Notes: generated by a model not told the origin, from the sequence alone. Counted from the first letter of the stretch, positions 18,901-29,600 are shown. The stretch: 64,000 nt of DNA from JBQTGK01 sp052400665 (GCA_052400665.1 JBQTGK010000014.1); one strand, 5' to 3'. Made by a program: numbers and translations.

Positions 18901-21900
18901 GATCCCGAAAGTCGTTGGGGTGGTATCATGCGTAGAATTGAAACCAACGATTTTGAAGCTGCCAATATTGCGTATATCGAATTTTGGATGATGGATCCTT
19001 TTGTTTACGACCAAACCCATAAAGGTGGTGATCTTTATTTTAACCTGGGTAATGTTTCAGAGGATGTGCTTAGAGATTCGCGAAAATCTTTTGAAAATGG
19101 TTTGCCTACCGATCAAGATGTTACTTTGGTTGATAGTACGGTTTGGGGACGTGTTCCTTTAGTACAATCGTTGGTAAATGCTTTTGATAATAACTCAAAT
19201 TCCCGTAAATATCAGGATGTTGGTTTAGATGGATTAGCAAGTGAAGACGAACTTAGCTATTTTAATGATTATGTGCAGGCTATTAGTCTGTCTCCAGATT
19301 TAGGCCCTGCTTCAAAGGCTTATCAAAATGCTCTTAGTGACCCATCTAGTGACGATTATCATTACTTTAGAGGAAGCGATTATGATGCCGATGAGCTGGG
19401 AATTTTAGAAAGATATAAAAGATATAACGGACCAGAAGGTAATTCGCCAACTTCAGATTTATCTACAGAAAGTTATCCTACTTCTGCTACCACTTTACCC
19501 GATGTTGAAGATATAAATTATGACAATACATTAAGCGAGAGCGAGGCTTATTACCAATATCGGGTTCATTTGGAGCCAAGTGAAATGGAAGTGGGAAAGA
19601 ACTTTATTACCGATAAAATAACGAGTAATGTTGATTTGGCAAATGGAACCGAGGGTTCTGTAAATTGGTATCAGTTTAAGATTCCGGTTAATGAATATGA
19701 AGGTGAGTTCGGTAATATTAGTGATTTTACGTCCATTCGTTTCATGAGAATGTTCCTAAAGGATTTTGATGAGGACGTAATTATGCGTTTTGCAACTCTT
19801 GATTTGGTTCGCGATGATTGGAGAAAGTACGAACAGGCAATTAACGACGATGAAAATGATGTTATTGTTTCTGATGCTGGTTTTGATATTCAGGCCATAA
19901 ATATTGAGGAAAATGCATCTAAAGAACCTGTTAATTATGTACTACCTCCGGGAATCGACAGAGTTGTAGATCCTAGTAATCCACAGCTTATTCAACTAAA
20001 CGAGCAAGCCATTTTGTTAAAAGTTACCGATTTGGAAAATGGAAAAGGGAAAGGTGCTTACAAAACATTAAGCATGGATGTTAGAAAGTATGGTAAACTT
20101 AAAATGGATGTGCATGCCGAAGAAATTGATGCTTATCCATTAAATGACAATGAGCTTACTGCTTTTATTCGTTTGGGATCGGATTATCAGGATAACTATT
20201 ACGAATATGAAATACCATTAAAGTTAACTCCTGGCGGTGTATACGATGGTGATAGCGATGAGGATCGGTTGATAGTATGGCCCGATGAGAATAGGTTCGA
20301 TTTTGAACTAAAATTGTTTCAAAGCATTAAGCAATTAAGAAATGATGCCATGAGATCGGTAGGTTCTACAATTGACTATACTACAGTTTATGATTTAACG
20401 GTTCCTGAACTTTCGAGCGGTTCTGACCCAATAAAAGCAGATCATCGAGTTAGAATTAAGGGTAATCCTAGTTTGGCCAATGTTAAAACCATAATGATTG
20501 GAGTGAAGAATCCAACTGATGACATAAGTGGAATGGATGACGAATTGCCAAAATCGGTAGAGGTGTGGATGAATGAATTGCGTTTAACTGATTTCGATGA
20601 AGATGGTGGCTGGGCAGCAAATCTTAGGGTAACAACTAAATTGGCAGATTTAGGTACTGTAACTTGGGCAGGAAGTAAAATAACTTCGGGTTTTGGTGGT
20701 ATCGAAGATGGTGTGAATGAGCGTTACGATGACAATATATTTCAATACGATTTATCGGCTAGTTTAGAGTTAGGTAAGTTTTTCCCAGAAAAATCAGGCG
20801 TAAAAATTCCATTGTATTATGCAATTTCCGAGGAAACCATAAGTCCGGAATACAATCCTTTAGATCCTGATATTCCCCTGGATGTGGCTTTGGATAATGC
20901 AGATACTAAAGCTGAAAGAGATTCTATTAAGCACATTTCGCAAGAATATACCAAGCGGAAGAGTTTTAATCTTACCAATGTAAGAATCGAGAAAAAAGAA
21001 GGTAAATCAAAATTACTTGATGTATCGAATGTTTCTTTAACTTATTCGTATAATGAAACTTATGGCAGAGATGTAAATACGGTTCGCGATTTAGAGAAAA
21101 ATTATCGTGGAGTAATAAGTTACAACTATACGAATCGCCCTAAAATGGTACAGCCATTTAAAAAAGTTAAAGCTTTACAAAAACCTGTGTTTAGATTATT
21201 AAAGGATTTTAATTTTTATTATTTGCCAACACAGCTCTCTTTTAGATCTGATTTGCAGCGTTATTATCATGAAATTGAAAATAGAAATATCGAAGAACCT
21301 GGACTTAAAATTGATCCTTCTTACGACAAGGACTTTATCTGGTATAGGTATTACGATTTAAAGTATAATTTGACAAAAGGATTGAAATTTGATTTTTCGG
21401 CAACAAATACTTCTCGTATCGATGAGCCTGATGGAATTGTTGATAAAGATAGAAACCGTGATGCTTATGATGTTTGGAAAGATTCTATCTGGAATAATTT
21501 AATGGATGGAGGTAGAAATATTCAGTATCACCATAATTTTAATCTTACCTATACGGTGCCAATAAATAAAATTCCACTGTTTAACTGGACTTCGCTTAAT
21601 GCGCGTTATGCTGGTTCTTACGACTGGAATGCCGGAGCAATTACTGCCGATAGTATCGAGTTGGGAAATACCATTCGAAACTCGAATAATATTCAGTTAA
21701 ATGGACAGTTAAAAATGGTGAGTTTATACAATAAAATAGGCTTCCTGAAAAAAATTAATCGAAAATACGATTCGAATCGAAAATACAAAACAAAGACAAA
21801 AGCATATAAAAAAGTTAATTACGAAGGAAAGGTTGAGAAATTAAAAGCTGGTGTTCCTGTATCCATATATCACAAATTATTAACTCAGGATATTGTAGTT

Positions 21901-23460
21901 AAAGTTTACGATAAACAAGGTAAAGAGGTAAAAGTAAAAGTAAAACCTGTAACCGGAAATCGTGCTAAAATTACAGCTTCGCGCAGTGTAGAGGATGTTC
22001 GGGTTCGAGTAACGGGTAAAGTATCCGAGAAAGATGGAATACTTACTGTAATTGGTGAAAAATTTCTGAGAACCTTAATGAGCGTACGAAATATCAGTAT
22101 TAACTATTCCGAAATTAATTCGAGTACATTATCGGGTTATTTGCCTGAAACAAATTATTTTGGGGGAGAAACATTTAATGGTTCAAAAGCACCTGGATTT
22201 ACATTTTTAAGAGGGGGACAAGATAAAGAGTTTGCAAGAAGAGCAGCGGATAATGGATGGATTACAACCGACCAGACATTAAATGAGCCTTATGTGATGA
22301 CTCATACTCAAAACCTGTCGGTGCGTAGTACCATTGAACCTGTTAAAGGTTTAAAAATTGATTTAACAGCAAATAGAAACTATTCCCGAAACAGAAGTGA
22401 GTACTATGTATATGATACTGATAATGCTAGTTTTTCAAATGAGAATTTGGTGAAATCGGGTAACTTTAGTATGAGTTTTATGAGTTTAAAATCAGCTTTC
22501 TTTACCATTGGAAATACGGGAGATTATTCTTCTGAGTACTTCGATAATTTCCTTGAAAATAGAAAAGTTGAATCGCTGCGATTGGCTCAGAACAGATATG
22601 GTGCTTCTTATGAAAACTATGCACTACTTGATGATGATGGGGAGGAGACAGGATTTTATGAAGGATATGGTACAACTTCGCAAGATGTATTGATACCTGC
22701 ATTTTTAAAAGCCTATGGTAGTGGCGGAAGTGGTTATAACAAACTATTTCCTGGAATTGATAAAATGATGCCTAACTGGAGGGTTACCTTCGAGGGATTA
22801 TCAAAACTTCCTTTCATAAAACGATACTTTAAATCGATTAATTTAAGTCATGCATATACCTCAACTTACGATGTAGGATCTTACAATACCAATTTAACTT
22901 ATGAAGCTGATATGGATGGATTTAGTATGATTAGAGACATGTCGGATAATTTTCTACCGCTTTACGAGGCAAATTCAATATCTATTAACGAACAATTTAA
23001 TCCGTTAGTTAATGTTGATATGATTTGGAAGAACAATTTTTCAACTAGTTTTGAAATTAAACGTACCCGAAATCTTATTCTAAGTTTGTCGAATACCCAA
23101 TTAACCGAAGTTGCCTCTAACGAAGTTATATTCGGATTGGGTTATCGTTTCGATAATTTTGGTATGATTATAGGTTCCGGATCGAAACAAAAGAAATATA
23201 ATTCAGATTTAAATTTACGTGGAGATTTGTCAATTCGTAAGAACAGTACAATAATTCGTAAAATTGTTGATGAAGTAGATCAGCTAACATCCGGACAAAA
23301 AGTTGTTACTCTTAAATTAAGTGCCGATTACGTATTAAGTAACCGTTTTAATTTAAGATTGTATTATGATCGTATTGTGAATACACCTTATGTATCGCTT
23401 TCGTATCCTACTACAACTACCGAGTTTGGTGCTAGTATAAGATTTACACTGGCAAACTAA
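15931..23460 (+). CDS. sprA: Type IX secretion outer-membrane translocon SprA (Sov)
   Basis: SprA is the very large outer-membrane beta-barrel through which type IX substrates leave the cell. It is needed for gliding motility where that exists. At 2509 residues the length fits the family. A signal peptide (KKLIKYILALCFVLLCSVLKS) follows a TTG start at 15931. The next in-frame methionine is more than 100 residues later and would lose the signal, so TTG is preferred. The N-terminal region shows SprA-family blocks such as KPQGSAELTFGIN and GNVSMPISNTLITGGQNLFG. The C-terminal third is rich in alternating aromatic beta strands and ends GASIRFTLAN. I see no frameshift. The cell should secrete C-terminally tagged T9SS cargo, none of which I recognise in this window. 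Confidence 0.95.
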   Translation: MKKLIKYILALCFVLLCSVLKSNYSANAGNFSNEIFYKNYQQTDTLNSTGSKSQKIVNPRSPFFRDNPNAKNDSLRYPFDDENDNLEYDSQQKSPLYLKDPKNIQTSIHYDPESGNYILVKTVGGLDYRRPISMTAEEYEKYVAETSLRDYWLERSRNDGASSNNELVPEMKFGGQFVDKIFGSNSIKIKPQGSAELTFGINTTEVDNPTLPENLRKTTSFDFDEKIQMNVTGTVGEKLKMDVNYNTEATFDFENQMRLEYTGDEDEIVKKVEAGNVSMPISNTLITGGQNLFGVKTQMQFGKLSVTSVFSQQKGETSVIELENGAEENEFEISVDQYEANRHFFLSKYFYDHYDEALENLPVINSAIAINKVEVWITNKTSNFQDSRNLVAFVDLAEDAPNIYNTSLFSQTGSGNLPSNDLNNVYQQMTTSYSGIRDINQVTGTLSGLAPGFASGTDYEKVENARKLSESEYTINEKLGYISLNQALNADEVLAVSYEYTYRGQVFRVGEFTSDGVSAPQTLIMKLLKGTNLSPKMPTWKLMMKNIYNIGAYQVNSEDFVLNILYQNDQAGTNVNYLPEGNIKNEILLKVLNLDGLNSQLDVGADGMFDFIEGVTIYSSNGRIIFPEIEPFGSYLKGKIGNNAIADKYVFEELYTETQNEAQQMAEKNKYSLKGTYKSSTSSEISLNALNVEPGSVTVKAGGIELTENIDYTVDYTLGRVKIINQSLLESSTAITIESENNSLFNIQTKTLLGLQMDYEINDDFNLGATVMHLSEQPLTQKVNIGDEPIANTIWGLNGSYQTESMFLTRMIDKLPFIETKEPSKISVEGEFAQLSPGHNNAIGSSGTAYIDDFEGTQTSIDMKSLSSWVLASTPQNNEAQFPEGDLNNDLSYGFNRAKLAWYVIDPLFLRDNSSTPAHIKSDNDQQSNHFVREIYEEEIWPNKERASGVPTNISVLNLAYYPEEKGPYNYDVDGEPGISEGMNPDGTLKDPESRWGGIMRRIETNDFEAANIAYIEFWMMDPFVYDQTHKGGDLYFNLGNVSEDVLRDSRKSFENGLPTDQDVTLVDSTVWGRVPLVQSLVNAFDNNSNSRKYQDVGLDGLASEDELSYFNDYVQAISLSPDLGPASKAYQNALSDPSSDDYHYFRGSDYDADELGILERYKRYNGPEGNSPTSDLSTESYPTSATTLPDVEDINYDNTLSESEAYYQYRVHLEPSEMEVGKNFITDKITSNVDLANGTEGSVNWYQFKIPVNEYEGEFGNISDFTSIRFMRMFLKDFDEDVIMRFATLDLVRDDWRKYEQAINDDENDVIVSDAGFDIQAINIEENASKEPVNYVLPPGIDRVVDPSNPQLIQLNEQAILLKVTDLENGKGKGAYKTLSMDVRKYGKLKMDVHAEEIDAYPLNDNELTAFIRLGSDYQDNYYEYEIPLKLTPGGVYDGDSDEDRLIVWPDENRFDFELKLFQSIKQLRNDAMRSVGSTIDYTTVYDLTVPELSSGSDPIKADHRVRIKGNPSLANVKTIMIGVKNPTDDISGMDDELPKSVEVWMNELRLTDFDEDGGWAANLRVTTKLADLGTVTWAGSKITSGFGGIEDGVNERYDDNIFQYDLSASLELGKFFPEKSGVKIPLYYAISEETISPEYNPLDPDIPLDVALDNADTKAERDSIKHISQEYTKRKSFNLTNVRIEKKEGKSKLLDVSNVSLTYSYNETYGRDVNTVRDLEKNYRGVISYNYTNRPKMVQPFKKVKALQKPVFRLLKDFNFYYLPTQLSFRSDLQRYYHEIENRNIEEPGLKIDPSYDKDFIWYRYYDLKYNLTKGLKFDFSATNTSRIDEPDGIVDKDRNRDAYDVWKDSIWNNLMDGGRNIQYHHNFNLTYTVPINKIPLFNWTSLNARYAGSYDWNAGAITADSIELGNTIRNSNNIQLNGQLKMVSLYNKIGFLKKINRKYDSNRKYKTKTKAYKKVNYEGKVEKLKAGVPVSIYHKLLTQDIVVKVYDKQGKEVKVKVKPVTGNRAKITASRSVEDVRVRVTGKVSEKDGILTVIGEKFLRTLMSVRNISINYSEINSSTLSGYLPETNYFGGETFNGSKAPGFTFLRGGQDKEFARRAADNGWITTDQTLNEPYVMTHTQNLSVRSTIEPVKGLKIDLTANRNYSRNRSEYYVYDTDNASFSNENLVKSGNFSMSFMSLKSAFFTIGNTGDYSSEYFDNFLENRKVESLRLAQNRYGASYENYALLDDDGEETGFYEGYGTTSQDVLIPAFLKAYGSGGSGYNKLFPGIDKMMPNWRVTFEGLSKLPFIKRYFKSINLSHAYTSTYDVGSYNTNLTYEADMDGFSMIRDMSDNFLPLYEANSISINEQFNPLVNVDMIWKNNFSTSFEIKRTRNLILSLSNTQLTEVASNEVIFGLGYRFDNFGMIIGSGSKQKKYNSDLNLRGDLSIRKNSTIIRKIVDEVDQLTSGQKVVTLKLSADYVLSNRFNLRLYYDRIVNTPYVSLSYPTTTTEFGASIRFTLAN

Positions 23461-23591
23461 GTTTGTGTATTTGTGATTTAGTAATTCTATTTATAATGAG
23501 TCTATTAAGTTATTAAAGATTGTAATTTAGAGCTTTAATAGAATTTATAACGTAAGCTTTGCAAAATCGTAAATTAAGGATTTAAATCATA

Positions 23592-23621
23592 TTTCATTAT
23601 TGAAAAAAAACTGTAAATTTG
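23592..23621 (+). promoter_or_regulatory. Probable gcvH promoter
   Basis: TAAATTTG at 23614-23621 is a full match to the TAnnTTTG -7 box. TTTC at 23592-23595 could serve as a weak -33 element with an 18-bp spacer. The predicted start lies about 30 bp before the gcvH ATG. Confidence 0.55.
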
Positions 23622-23658
23622 GAGCTATTAACAAAATCTTTTAAAACAACATACTATC

Positions 23659-24033
23659 ATGAATGTACCTGAAAATTTGAAGTATACTAAAGATCACGAA
23701 TGGATTCGCGTAGAAGGTGAAGAAGCTTTTATTGGAGTAACCGATTTTGCTCAAAGTGAACTTGGCGATATCGTTTTTGTTGAAGTTGAAACAGAAGGCG
23801 ATGAACTAGATAAAGAAGAAGTATTCGGAACTATCGAAGCTGTTAAAACCGTTTCTGACCTATTTATGCCAGTTGGTGGTGAAGTACTAGAATTTAACGA
23901 AAAGTTAGAAGATGCTCCAGAGCTAATTAACTCGGATCCTTATGGAGAAGGTTGGATTATTAAAGTGAAAATGGCCGATACAGCAGAATTAGAAGAACTT
24001 CTTACTGCAGAAGCATACAAAGCATTACTATAA
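23659..24033 (+). CDS. gcvH: Glycine cleavage system H protein
   Basis: GcvH carries the aminomethyl group on a lipoyl arm between the P, T and L proteins. The 124-residue length is normal. The lipoylation site is Lys63 in GTIEAVKTVSDLFMPVGGEV, and INSDPYGEGWIIKV is the conserved C-terminal block. No other glycine cleavage genes are nearby, so those partners must be encoded elsewhere. Confidence 0.97.
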   Translation: MNVPENLKYTKDHEWIRVEGEEAFIGVTDFAQSELGDIVFVEVETEGDELDKEEVFGTIEAVKTVSDLFMPVGGEVLEFNEKLEDAPELINSDPYGEGWIIKVKMADTAELEELLTAEAYKALL

Positions 24034-24054
24034 TAGGTAATTAGCATATAAAAG

Positions 24055-24087
24055 AAACCCTCGTACTTAATGGTATGAGGGTTTTTT
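24055..24087. terminator. Bidirectional terminator between gcvH and the convergent sigma operon
   Basis: AAACCCTCGTAC (24055-24066) pairs with GTATGAGGGTTT (24073-24084) with one wobble pair. T runs follow on the plus strand, and A-rich sequence precedes it, so it can serve both convergent units. Confidence 0.88.
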
Positions 24088-24093
24088 GTATTC

Positions 24094-25299
24094 TTAAAAA
24101 TTAAATGAAAATCCAATTCCCAGAAGAAATTTTTTATCATGAAATGAATAATTAAACTCGGGTTGAATTGCCAAACCATTTGAAAAACCATACTTGAAAA
24201 AGACTCTACCAGTATTTTTTCCGTAAATATCTCCTTCTCGTTTTACAAGATATCCAAAACCTGCTCCAATCCATTGCTCTTTTGTAAAACTTTTGGCAAT
24301 ATTAACATCCATTATTGCGTCAATAAATACATTGTTTTTTATTTTATTGTCAACCCCAAACGATTTTAAATGTGAACGTAAACCTAGTTTAGAGGCATAT
24401 TGTAAGTTTTCATTAAAATACAGACTTATTCCTGCTGATAAATCTGCAGATAATTTACTTTTAATTACAGAACTTCCAAAACCTGCGTCAAAACCTAGTT
24501 TTAAAAATCTGGGTCTTTCTGATATTTTTTCCCCAATTGTTCGTTCATATTTAAATTCATCATTTTCTTTTTTATAATGTAGTTTAGAAAAATATTGGTA
24601 GTATCTTCTCTTTAGAAACCTTTCTTTTTCACTTGCTAAGAATCTCCTAATTTCATCAAAATCAAATTCAGATATTTCTTCCAAATCGGTTACATATAAT
24701 TTTACACTCCAAAGTACTTCTTTAATTTCTATTATATGTTGCCATTGTATTTTATTGTATAATTTGTTTTTTTCAATTATAAATTCCCTGTTTTCTTGCG
24801 AAGTTTTTCTTTCGTTAACGCTTAGTTTATATTTTTTACTGATTTTACCTTTATTATAGTTTTTGTAAGCAATAAAGTTTAAACTATCTCTTTTTTCCTT
24901 TGAAATTCCTTCTTCTTTTGATTTTTGATTATTAAGTTTTATAGTTTCGAAAAATTCCTTGGAGTATAAATTCGGTCTTTCTGAATGAAGGGTAATATGA
25001 TATTTTCTTTCATTCTTAAAAGGTATCTCATTTAGCTTTTCTTTTAAAATTTCCAGATCATGATTAAGAGGGTTCCAAAAATATGTATTGGAATATTCGT
25101 CCTTTATAGAACCAAAAATATTGTACCAAGTATAACTTAATTCAATCATTTTTCCTTTTCCATAATCAATGAAAAGTGTATCTCTTTTGTTCGATAAACC
25201 CCATTGGTAATTTTTAGGTGCGTTAAACCATTTTCCTTGTGATTTCACTTTTGGAATCAAAATAGAGGTTAGTAGGAATAATATTATAATTTTTTTCAT
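24094..25299 (-). CDS. Secreted protein with C-terminal beta-barrel-like region, unknown function
   Basis: I do not recognise this protein. The ATG at 25299 gives 401 residues with a signal peptide (MKKIIILFLLTSILIPKVKS). An in-frame start 39 bp upstream would overlap the preceding gene and hide the signal. The first 260 residues are charged. The last 130 look like amphipathic strands (LGLRSHLKSFG, WIGAGFGYLVKREGD, FLLGIGFSFNF) ending in phenylalanine, as outer-membrane barrels do. It lies 4 bp after the putative anti-sigma gene, so it may be the envelope output or sensor of that sigma system. Confidence 0.6.
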   Translation of the reverse strand: MKKIIILFLLTSILIPKVKSQGKWFNAPKNYQWGLSNKRDTLFIDYGKGKMIELSYTWYNIFGSIKDEYSNTYFWNPLNHDLEILKEKLNEIPFKNERKYHITLHSERPNLYSKEFFETIKLNNQKSKEEGISKEKRDSLNFIAYKNYNKGKISKKYKLSVNERKTSQENREFIIEKNKLYNKIQWQHIIEIKEVLWSVKLYVTDLEEISEFDFDEIRRFLASEKERFLKRRYYQYFSKLHYKKENDEFKYERTIGEKISERPRFLKLGFDAGFGSSVIKSKLSADLSAGISLYFNENLQYASKLGLRSHLKSFGVDNKIKNNVFIDAIMDVNIAKSFTKEQWIGAGFGYLVKREGDIYGKNTGRVFFKYGFSNGLAIQPEFNYSFHDKKFLLGIGFSFNF

Positions 25300-25303
25300 A
25301 TTG

Positions 25304-25903
25304 CTAATCTTTAAATAGTTTGTTAATCTTTTTGGCAAACGATTTGTTATCTATCGATGCCTCTGAATTATTTGCCAAACGATTACTTTCATAGTAAACA
25401 GGTAAATCGAGTTCCGGAATCTCGCTTTCTGTCTCTTTCAGTTTTACACGTTCGCTTATATGTATGTATAGCTTATCTTCTACATTATTTTGGAATACTA
25501 TGGGCTGATTAATTACAATAGTTGGTAACTTAGGTAGTGGTTCGCATTTTACTTGTTCTAATCGTACCAAATTCGATTTCGAGATAGAATCTAGTAATGC
25601 CCGATTTTTTATTTCAATATTTTCATTTTCATTCTCAAGCATGGAAATAAAATTCGTTTGATTTGTTAGCTCACTCCCTTGAGAGTTAATAATGCAATAT
25701 TGCTGGTAATGAAAATATCCTGACGATCCTAAAAGTAAAATTAGAATTGCAACTGCCAATTTCCATTTTCTAGTCGATTTTTTAGCCAATCTATTTTCTA
25801 AAGATGCAAAAATACTATCCTTTCTAAATGATACATTAGAAGGGACTTTATCTTGATTTTTTAGTTGTTTTGAAAATATGTTATCCAACGATTTCTGTTG
25901 CAT
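25304..25903 (-). CDS. Single-span membrane protein, putative anti-sigma factor
   Basis: This 199-residue protein has about 47 cytoplasmic residues, one membrane helix (WKLAVAILILLLGSSGYFHY, about 47-66) and a periplasmic tail of 130 residues containing a coiled coil. The gene overlaps the 3' end of the ECF sigma gene by 23 bp, the usual arrangement for sigma and anti-sigma pairs. I see no zinc-binding anti-sigma motif, so the assignment rests on topology and position. RseP, encoded near 8 kb, could cleave it, but that is speculation. Confidence 0.6.
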   Translation of the reverse strand: MQQKSLDNIFSKQLKNQDKVPSNVSFRKDSIFASLENRLAKKSTRKWKLAVAILILLLGSSGYFHYQQYCIINSQGSELTNQTNFISMLENENENIEIKNRALLDSISKSNLVRLEQVKCEPLPKLPTIVINQPIVFQNNVEDKLYIHISERVKLKETESEIPELDLPVYYESNRLANNSEASIDNKSFAKKINKLFKD

Positions 25904-26420
25904 AGCTGCTTGGTTTTAGTTGTTGTTTTAAAATATTTCGTGCTCTGCTAAGTTGCGAACGAGATGCACTTTCGCTTATTTTTAATTTTTCGGCTATTTC
26001 TTTATGCGAATAACCTTCTATAACGTAGAGATTAAAAACGGTTCTATATCCATCGGGTAGATTTCTAATTAGTAGTAAACAAGATTCTAGTGCTAAATTA
26101 TCCTCAGCTTCTGGTATTTGAAAAATCGATAAATTTCGAAAATCACTGTCTTCCGATAAATTCAACCTTTTTTGTTCTCTTAAGAATAGTAAGCTTTCAT
26201 TTACCATGATTTTTGTAAGCCAGGAAATACTTGCTTTTTCATTTTCAAATTTAAATTTATCCAGGGCTTTATAAACTTTTATAAATCCTCTTTGCAAAAC
26301 CTCTTCAGCATCGAATTGCGATTTAACATATCTAAGAATCAATAGGAATAAGCGTTCCGAATATTGTTCGTAAATTTTATTGAAAATTGTTTTCTTATTT
26401 TTATTAAAGAGGTTTAGCAT
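25881..26420 (-). CDS. ECF-type RNA polymerase sigma-70 factor
   Basis: This 179-residue sigma factor contains region 2 (ERLFLLILRYVKSQFDAEEVLQRGFIKVYKALDKF, split about 22-58) and region 4 (LPDGYRTVFNLYVIEGYSHKEIAEKLKISESA, about 117-150), whose helix-turn-helix ends in SRSQLSRARNILKQQL. It has no region 1 or 3, as expected for an ECF factor. It is the first gene of a three-gene minus-strand operon with its likely membrane partner and a secreted protein. Such factors usually direct an envelope stress or surface response and often their own operon. Confidence 0.93.
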   Translation of the reverse strand: MLNLFNKNKKTIFNKIYEQYSERLFLLILRYVKSQFDAEEVLQRGFIKVYKALDKFKFENEKASISWLTKIMVNESLLFLREQKRLNLSEDSDFRNLSIFQIPEAEDNLALESCLLLIRNLPDGYRTVFNLYVIEGYSHKEIAEKLKISESASRSQLSRARNILKQQLKPSSYATEIVG

Positions 26421-26651
26421 TAGTTCTGTTTGGTTACTTTAACTCAAATTTTCTAATAGATTAATGATGTTCTAAAATTTAAATCATCCTAATTTACCTA
26501 TAGAATACATAAGTAATTAAAAACGTTGCATTAAACTTAAAAAATATAAAAATGTTGGTGCTAAATAAAATCGGGAAGCTGCTTTGTGTAGTAGTTAGTT
26601 TCTACTATAAGTACTTTATTGGATATAGTAAATTCGAATTTTAGGGCATAA

Positions 26652-26679
26652 AAAAAGCAGTCCGTTAGGACTGCTTTTT
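26652..26679. terminator. Terminator after infB
   Basis: AAAAAGCAGTCC (26652-26663) pairs perfectly with GGACTGCTTTTT (26668-26679) around a 4-nt loop. On the minus strand it lies about 20 bp beyond the infB stop and ends in a T run. Confidence 0.92.
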
Positions 26680-26699
26680 AGATATATTTGAATTGTGTA

Positions 26700-29600
26700 T
26701 TACAATTTCTTTTTCACTTCGGTTTCTTCGAATGCTTCAACCATATCGCCAACTTTAATGTCGTTGTATTTCTCGATATTCAAACCACATTCATAACCTT
26801 TAACAACCTCTTTGGCATCATCTTTAAATCGTTTCAACGATCCTAAAGTTCCTGTATGGATTACAATACCATCGCGAATTAAGCGGATTCTAGAGCTACG
26901 CTTGATTTTACCCTCACGAACAATACAACCAGCAATTGTTCCAACTTTAGAAATTTTGAATGTTTCAAGAACTTCAACAGTTGCCACAATTTCTTCCTTA
27001 ATCTCAGGAGAAAGCATACCTTCCATTGCCGATTTCAATTCTTCGATTGCATCGTAGATAATTGAGTAAAGGCGGATATCGATTTCTTCTTTCTCGGCAA
27101 GCTTACGCGCTCCGATTGATGGACGAACCTGGAAACCTATAATAATCGCGTTAGATGCAGTTGCAAGCATAACATCCGATTCTGAAATCTGACCAACAGC
27201 CTTGTGAATAACATTTACCTGAATTTCTTCAGTAGAAAGTTTAATCAATGAGTCAGAAAGTGCTTCGATAGAACCATCCACATCACCTTTCACAATTACA
27301 TTCAACTCCTGGAAGTTTCCAATTGCAATACGACGACCAATCTCATCAAGAGTAATGTGTTTCTGAGTACGAAGACCTTGCTCACGTTGTAACTGCTCAC
27401 GTTTGTTAGCAATGTTACGAGCTTCTTTTTCACTCTCCATTACGTTAAAGTTATCACCAGCCTGAGGTGCACCGTTCAATCCTAGGATCAATGCAGGTTC
27501 CGAAGGACCAACAGTTTCTATTCTATTGCCACGTTCGTTAAACATCGCTTTTACGTGACCAGTATAACTACCAGCAAGCAATACATCACCTACTTTTAGT
27601 GTTCCAGCCTGTACCAGTAATGTTGTTACATAACCACGACCTTTATCTAATGATGATTCAATTACAGAACCAATGGCACGTTTGTTAGGATTAGCTTTAG
27701 CTTCAAGCAATTCTGCTTCCAGTAAAACTTTCTCTAATAATTCTTCTATATTAACACCATTTTTAGCTGATATTTCCTGACACTGGTACTTACCGCCCCA
27801 ATCTTCAGTCATATAGTTCATATTTGCCAATTCGCTCTTAATACGATCAACATCAGCACCTGGCTTATCAATTTTATTAATTGCAAACACAATTGGAACA
27901 CCTGCTGCACTTGCGTGATTAATTGCCTCAATAGTCTGTGGCATCACGTTATCATCAGCAGCAACAATAATAATTGCAATATCTGTTACCTGAGCACCAC
28001 GAGCACGCATAGCTGTAAAGGCTTCGTGACCCGGAGTATCAAGGAAAGTAATTTTTCTGCCATCTTCTAATGCTACATTGTAAGCTCCAATGTGCTGAGT
28101 AATTCCTCCGGCCTCACCAGCAATTACATTCGCATGACGAATATAATCCAGAAGTGATGTTTTACCATGGTCAACGTGACCCATTACGGTAACAATTGGT
28201 GGACGATCTACCAAATCTTCCTCGGCATCTACTTCCTCTTCAATAGATTCTTGTAGCTCAACGCTTACAAATTCGGCTTTGTAATCAAATTCATCAGCAA
28301 CAATGGCAATTGTTTCTGCATCTAATCGTTGATTGATTGATACAAATAAACCTAATCCCATACATGTTGCAATAATATTGGTTACAGGAACCTCCATCAT
28401 GGTTGCAAGCTCGTTAACAGTAACAAACTCTGTTAACTTCAAAACATTCTTTTCTGCTGCTGCCTGTTCAGCAAGTTCTTGCTGCTTGGCACTGGCAATT
28501 TCACGTTTTTCACGACGGTGTCTTGCTCCTTTCGATTTACCTCCTTTAGAAGTTAATCTGGCAAGTGTATCTTTAATTTGCTTTTGTACATCTTCTTCGC
28601 TAACCTCTTTTTTAACAACCCGTTTTTTCTTCAGTTTGTTAAATTTACCACCTCCTGGTTTTTGACGGTTACCTTGCTGATTGCCTTGTTGGCGTCCCTG
28701 ACCTGGTTTACCTTGTCCTGATTGGTTGGCAACGTTAACTTTTTCGCTGTCTTTTTTAATTCTTTTGCGTTTTTTACGCTGCTGATTACCGGCTTTATCT
28801 TTGTTTCCGTTACTAGATTTTTTCTCTACAGGGAGTTCAATTTTTCCAACAACAGTTGGGCCGGATAGTTTTTGAGTAGATGATTTAAAAATCTCTTCTT
28901 TAGCACCTGTTTTTTCAGCAGGAGCATTTCCTCGTTTTTGAGATTGATGTTGAGCCGAAGCTTTTTGCTTTTCTCTTCTCTCTACCTCTTTTTCAGCTTT
29001 TGTCTTTTTAGCAGGACGTGTTTTTTGATTCAGAGAATCCAAATCAATTTTTCCTACTACTTTAAGTTCTTCCTTACTATCTTTTTTAGAAGGATGAGTT
29101 TTTTCCTCTTTCTTCGGGCTTTCCATTTTAACGCTTTGGTCATCCTTAGCGGGCTTCTCAGCCGGCTCTGATGGTTTTTCAGTAACTTCTTCTTTTACAG
29201 GTTGAGGTTTTTCTACCTTTTTAGGTTTAGCTTCTTTAGTAGGTTTTTCTACTTTTTTCTCAGCTTTTACAACCTTAGGTTTTACTTCTTCAACCTTTTC
29301 TTTTTTTACTTCGGCAACTTCCGGTTTTGCTTGTTTCGATTTTGGTTTTAAAGCATCTAAATCGATTTTACCAACCACTTTAACAGGATTTTCAGCCGGA
29401 GTTTTCTCCTGCGTTTTTTCAACAGTTTCTTCTTTGGCAGTTTCTTCAGAGTTGGAATTCAACGAAATTGTTTCTTTCTTTTCTCGGGTACTCTTCAAGT
29501 TTACCTTTTCCGATTCTTTTTTCAGATTTAAATCTGAACTGTACTCTTTCGCTAGAATAGTATATGTATCTCCTGAAACTTTAGTATTTGGATTAGAGTC

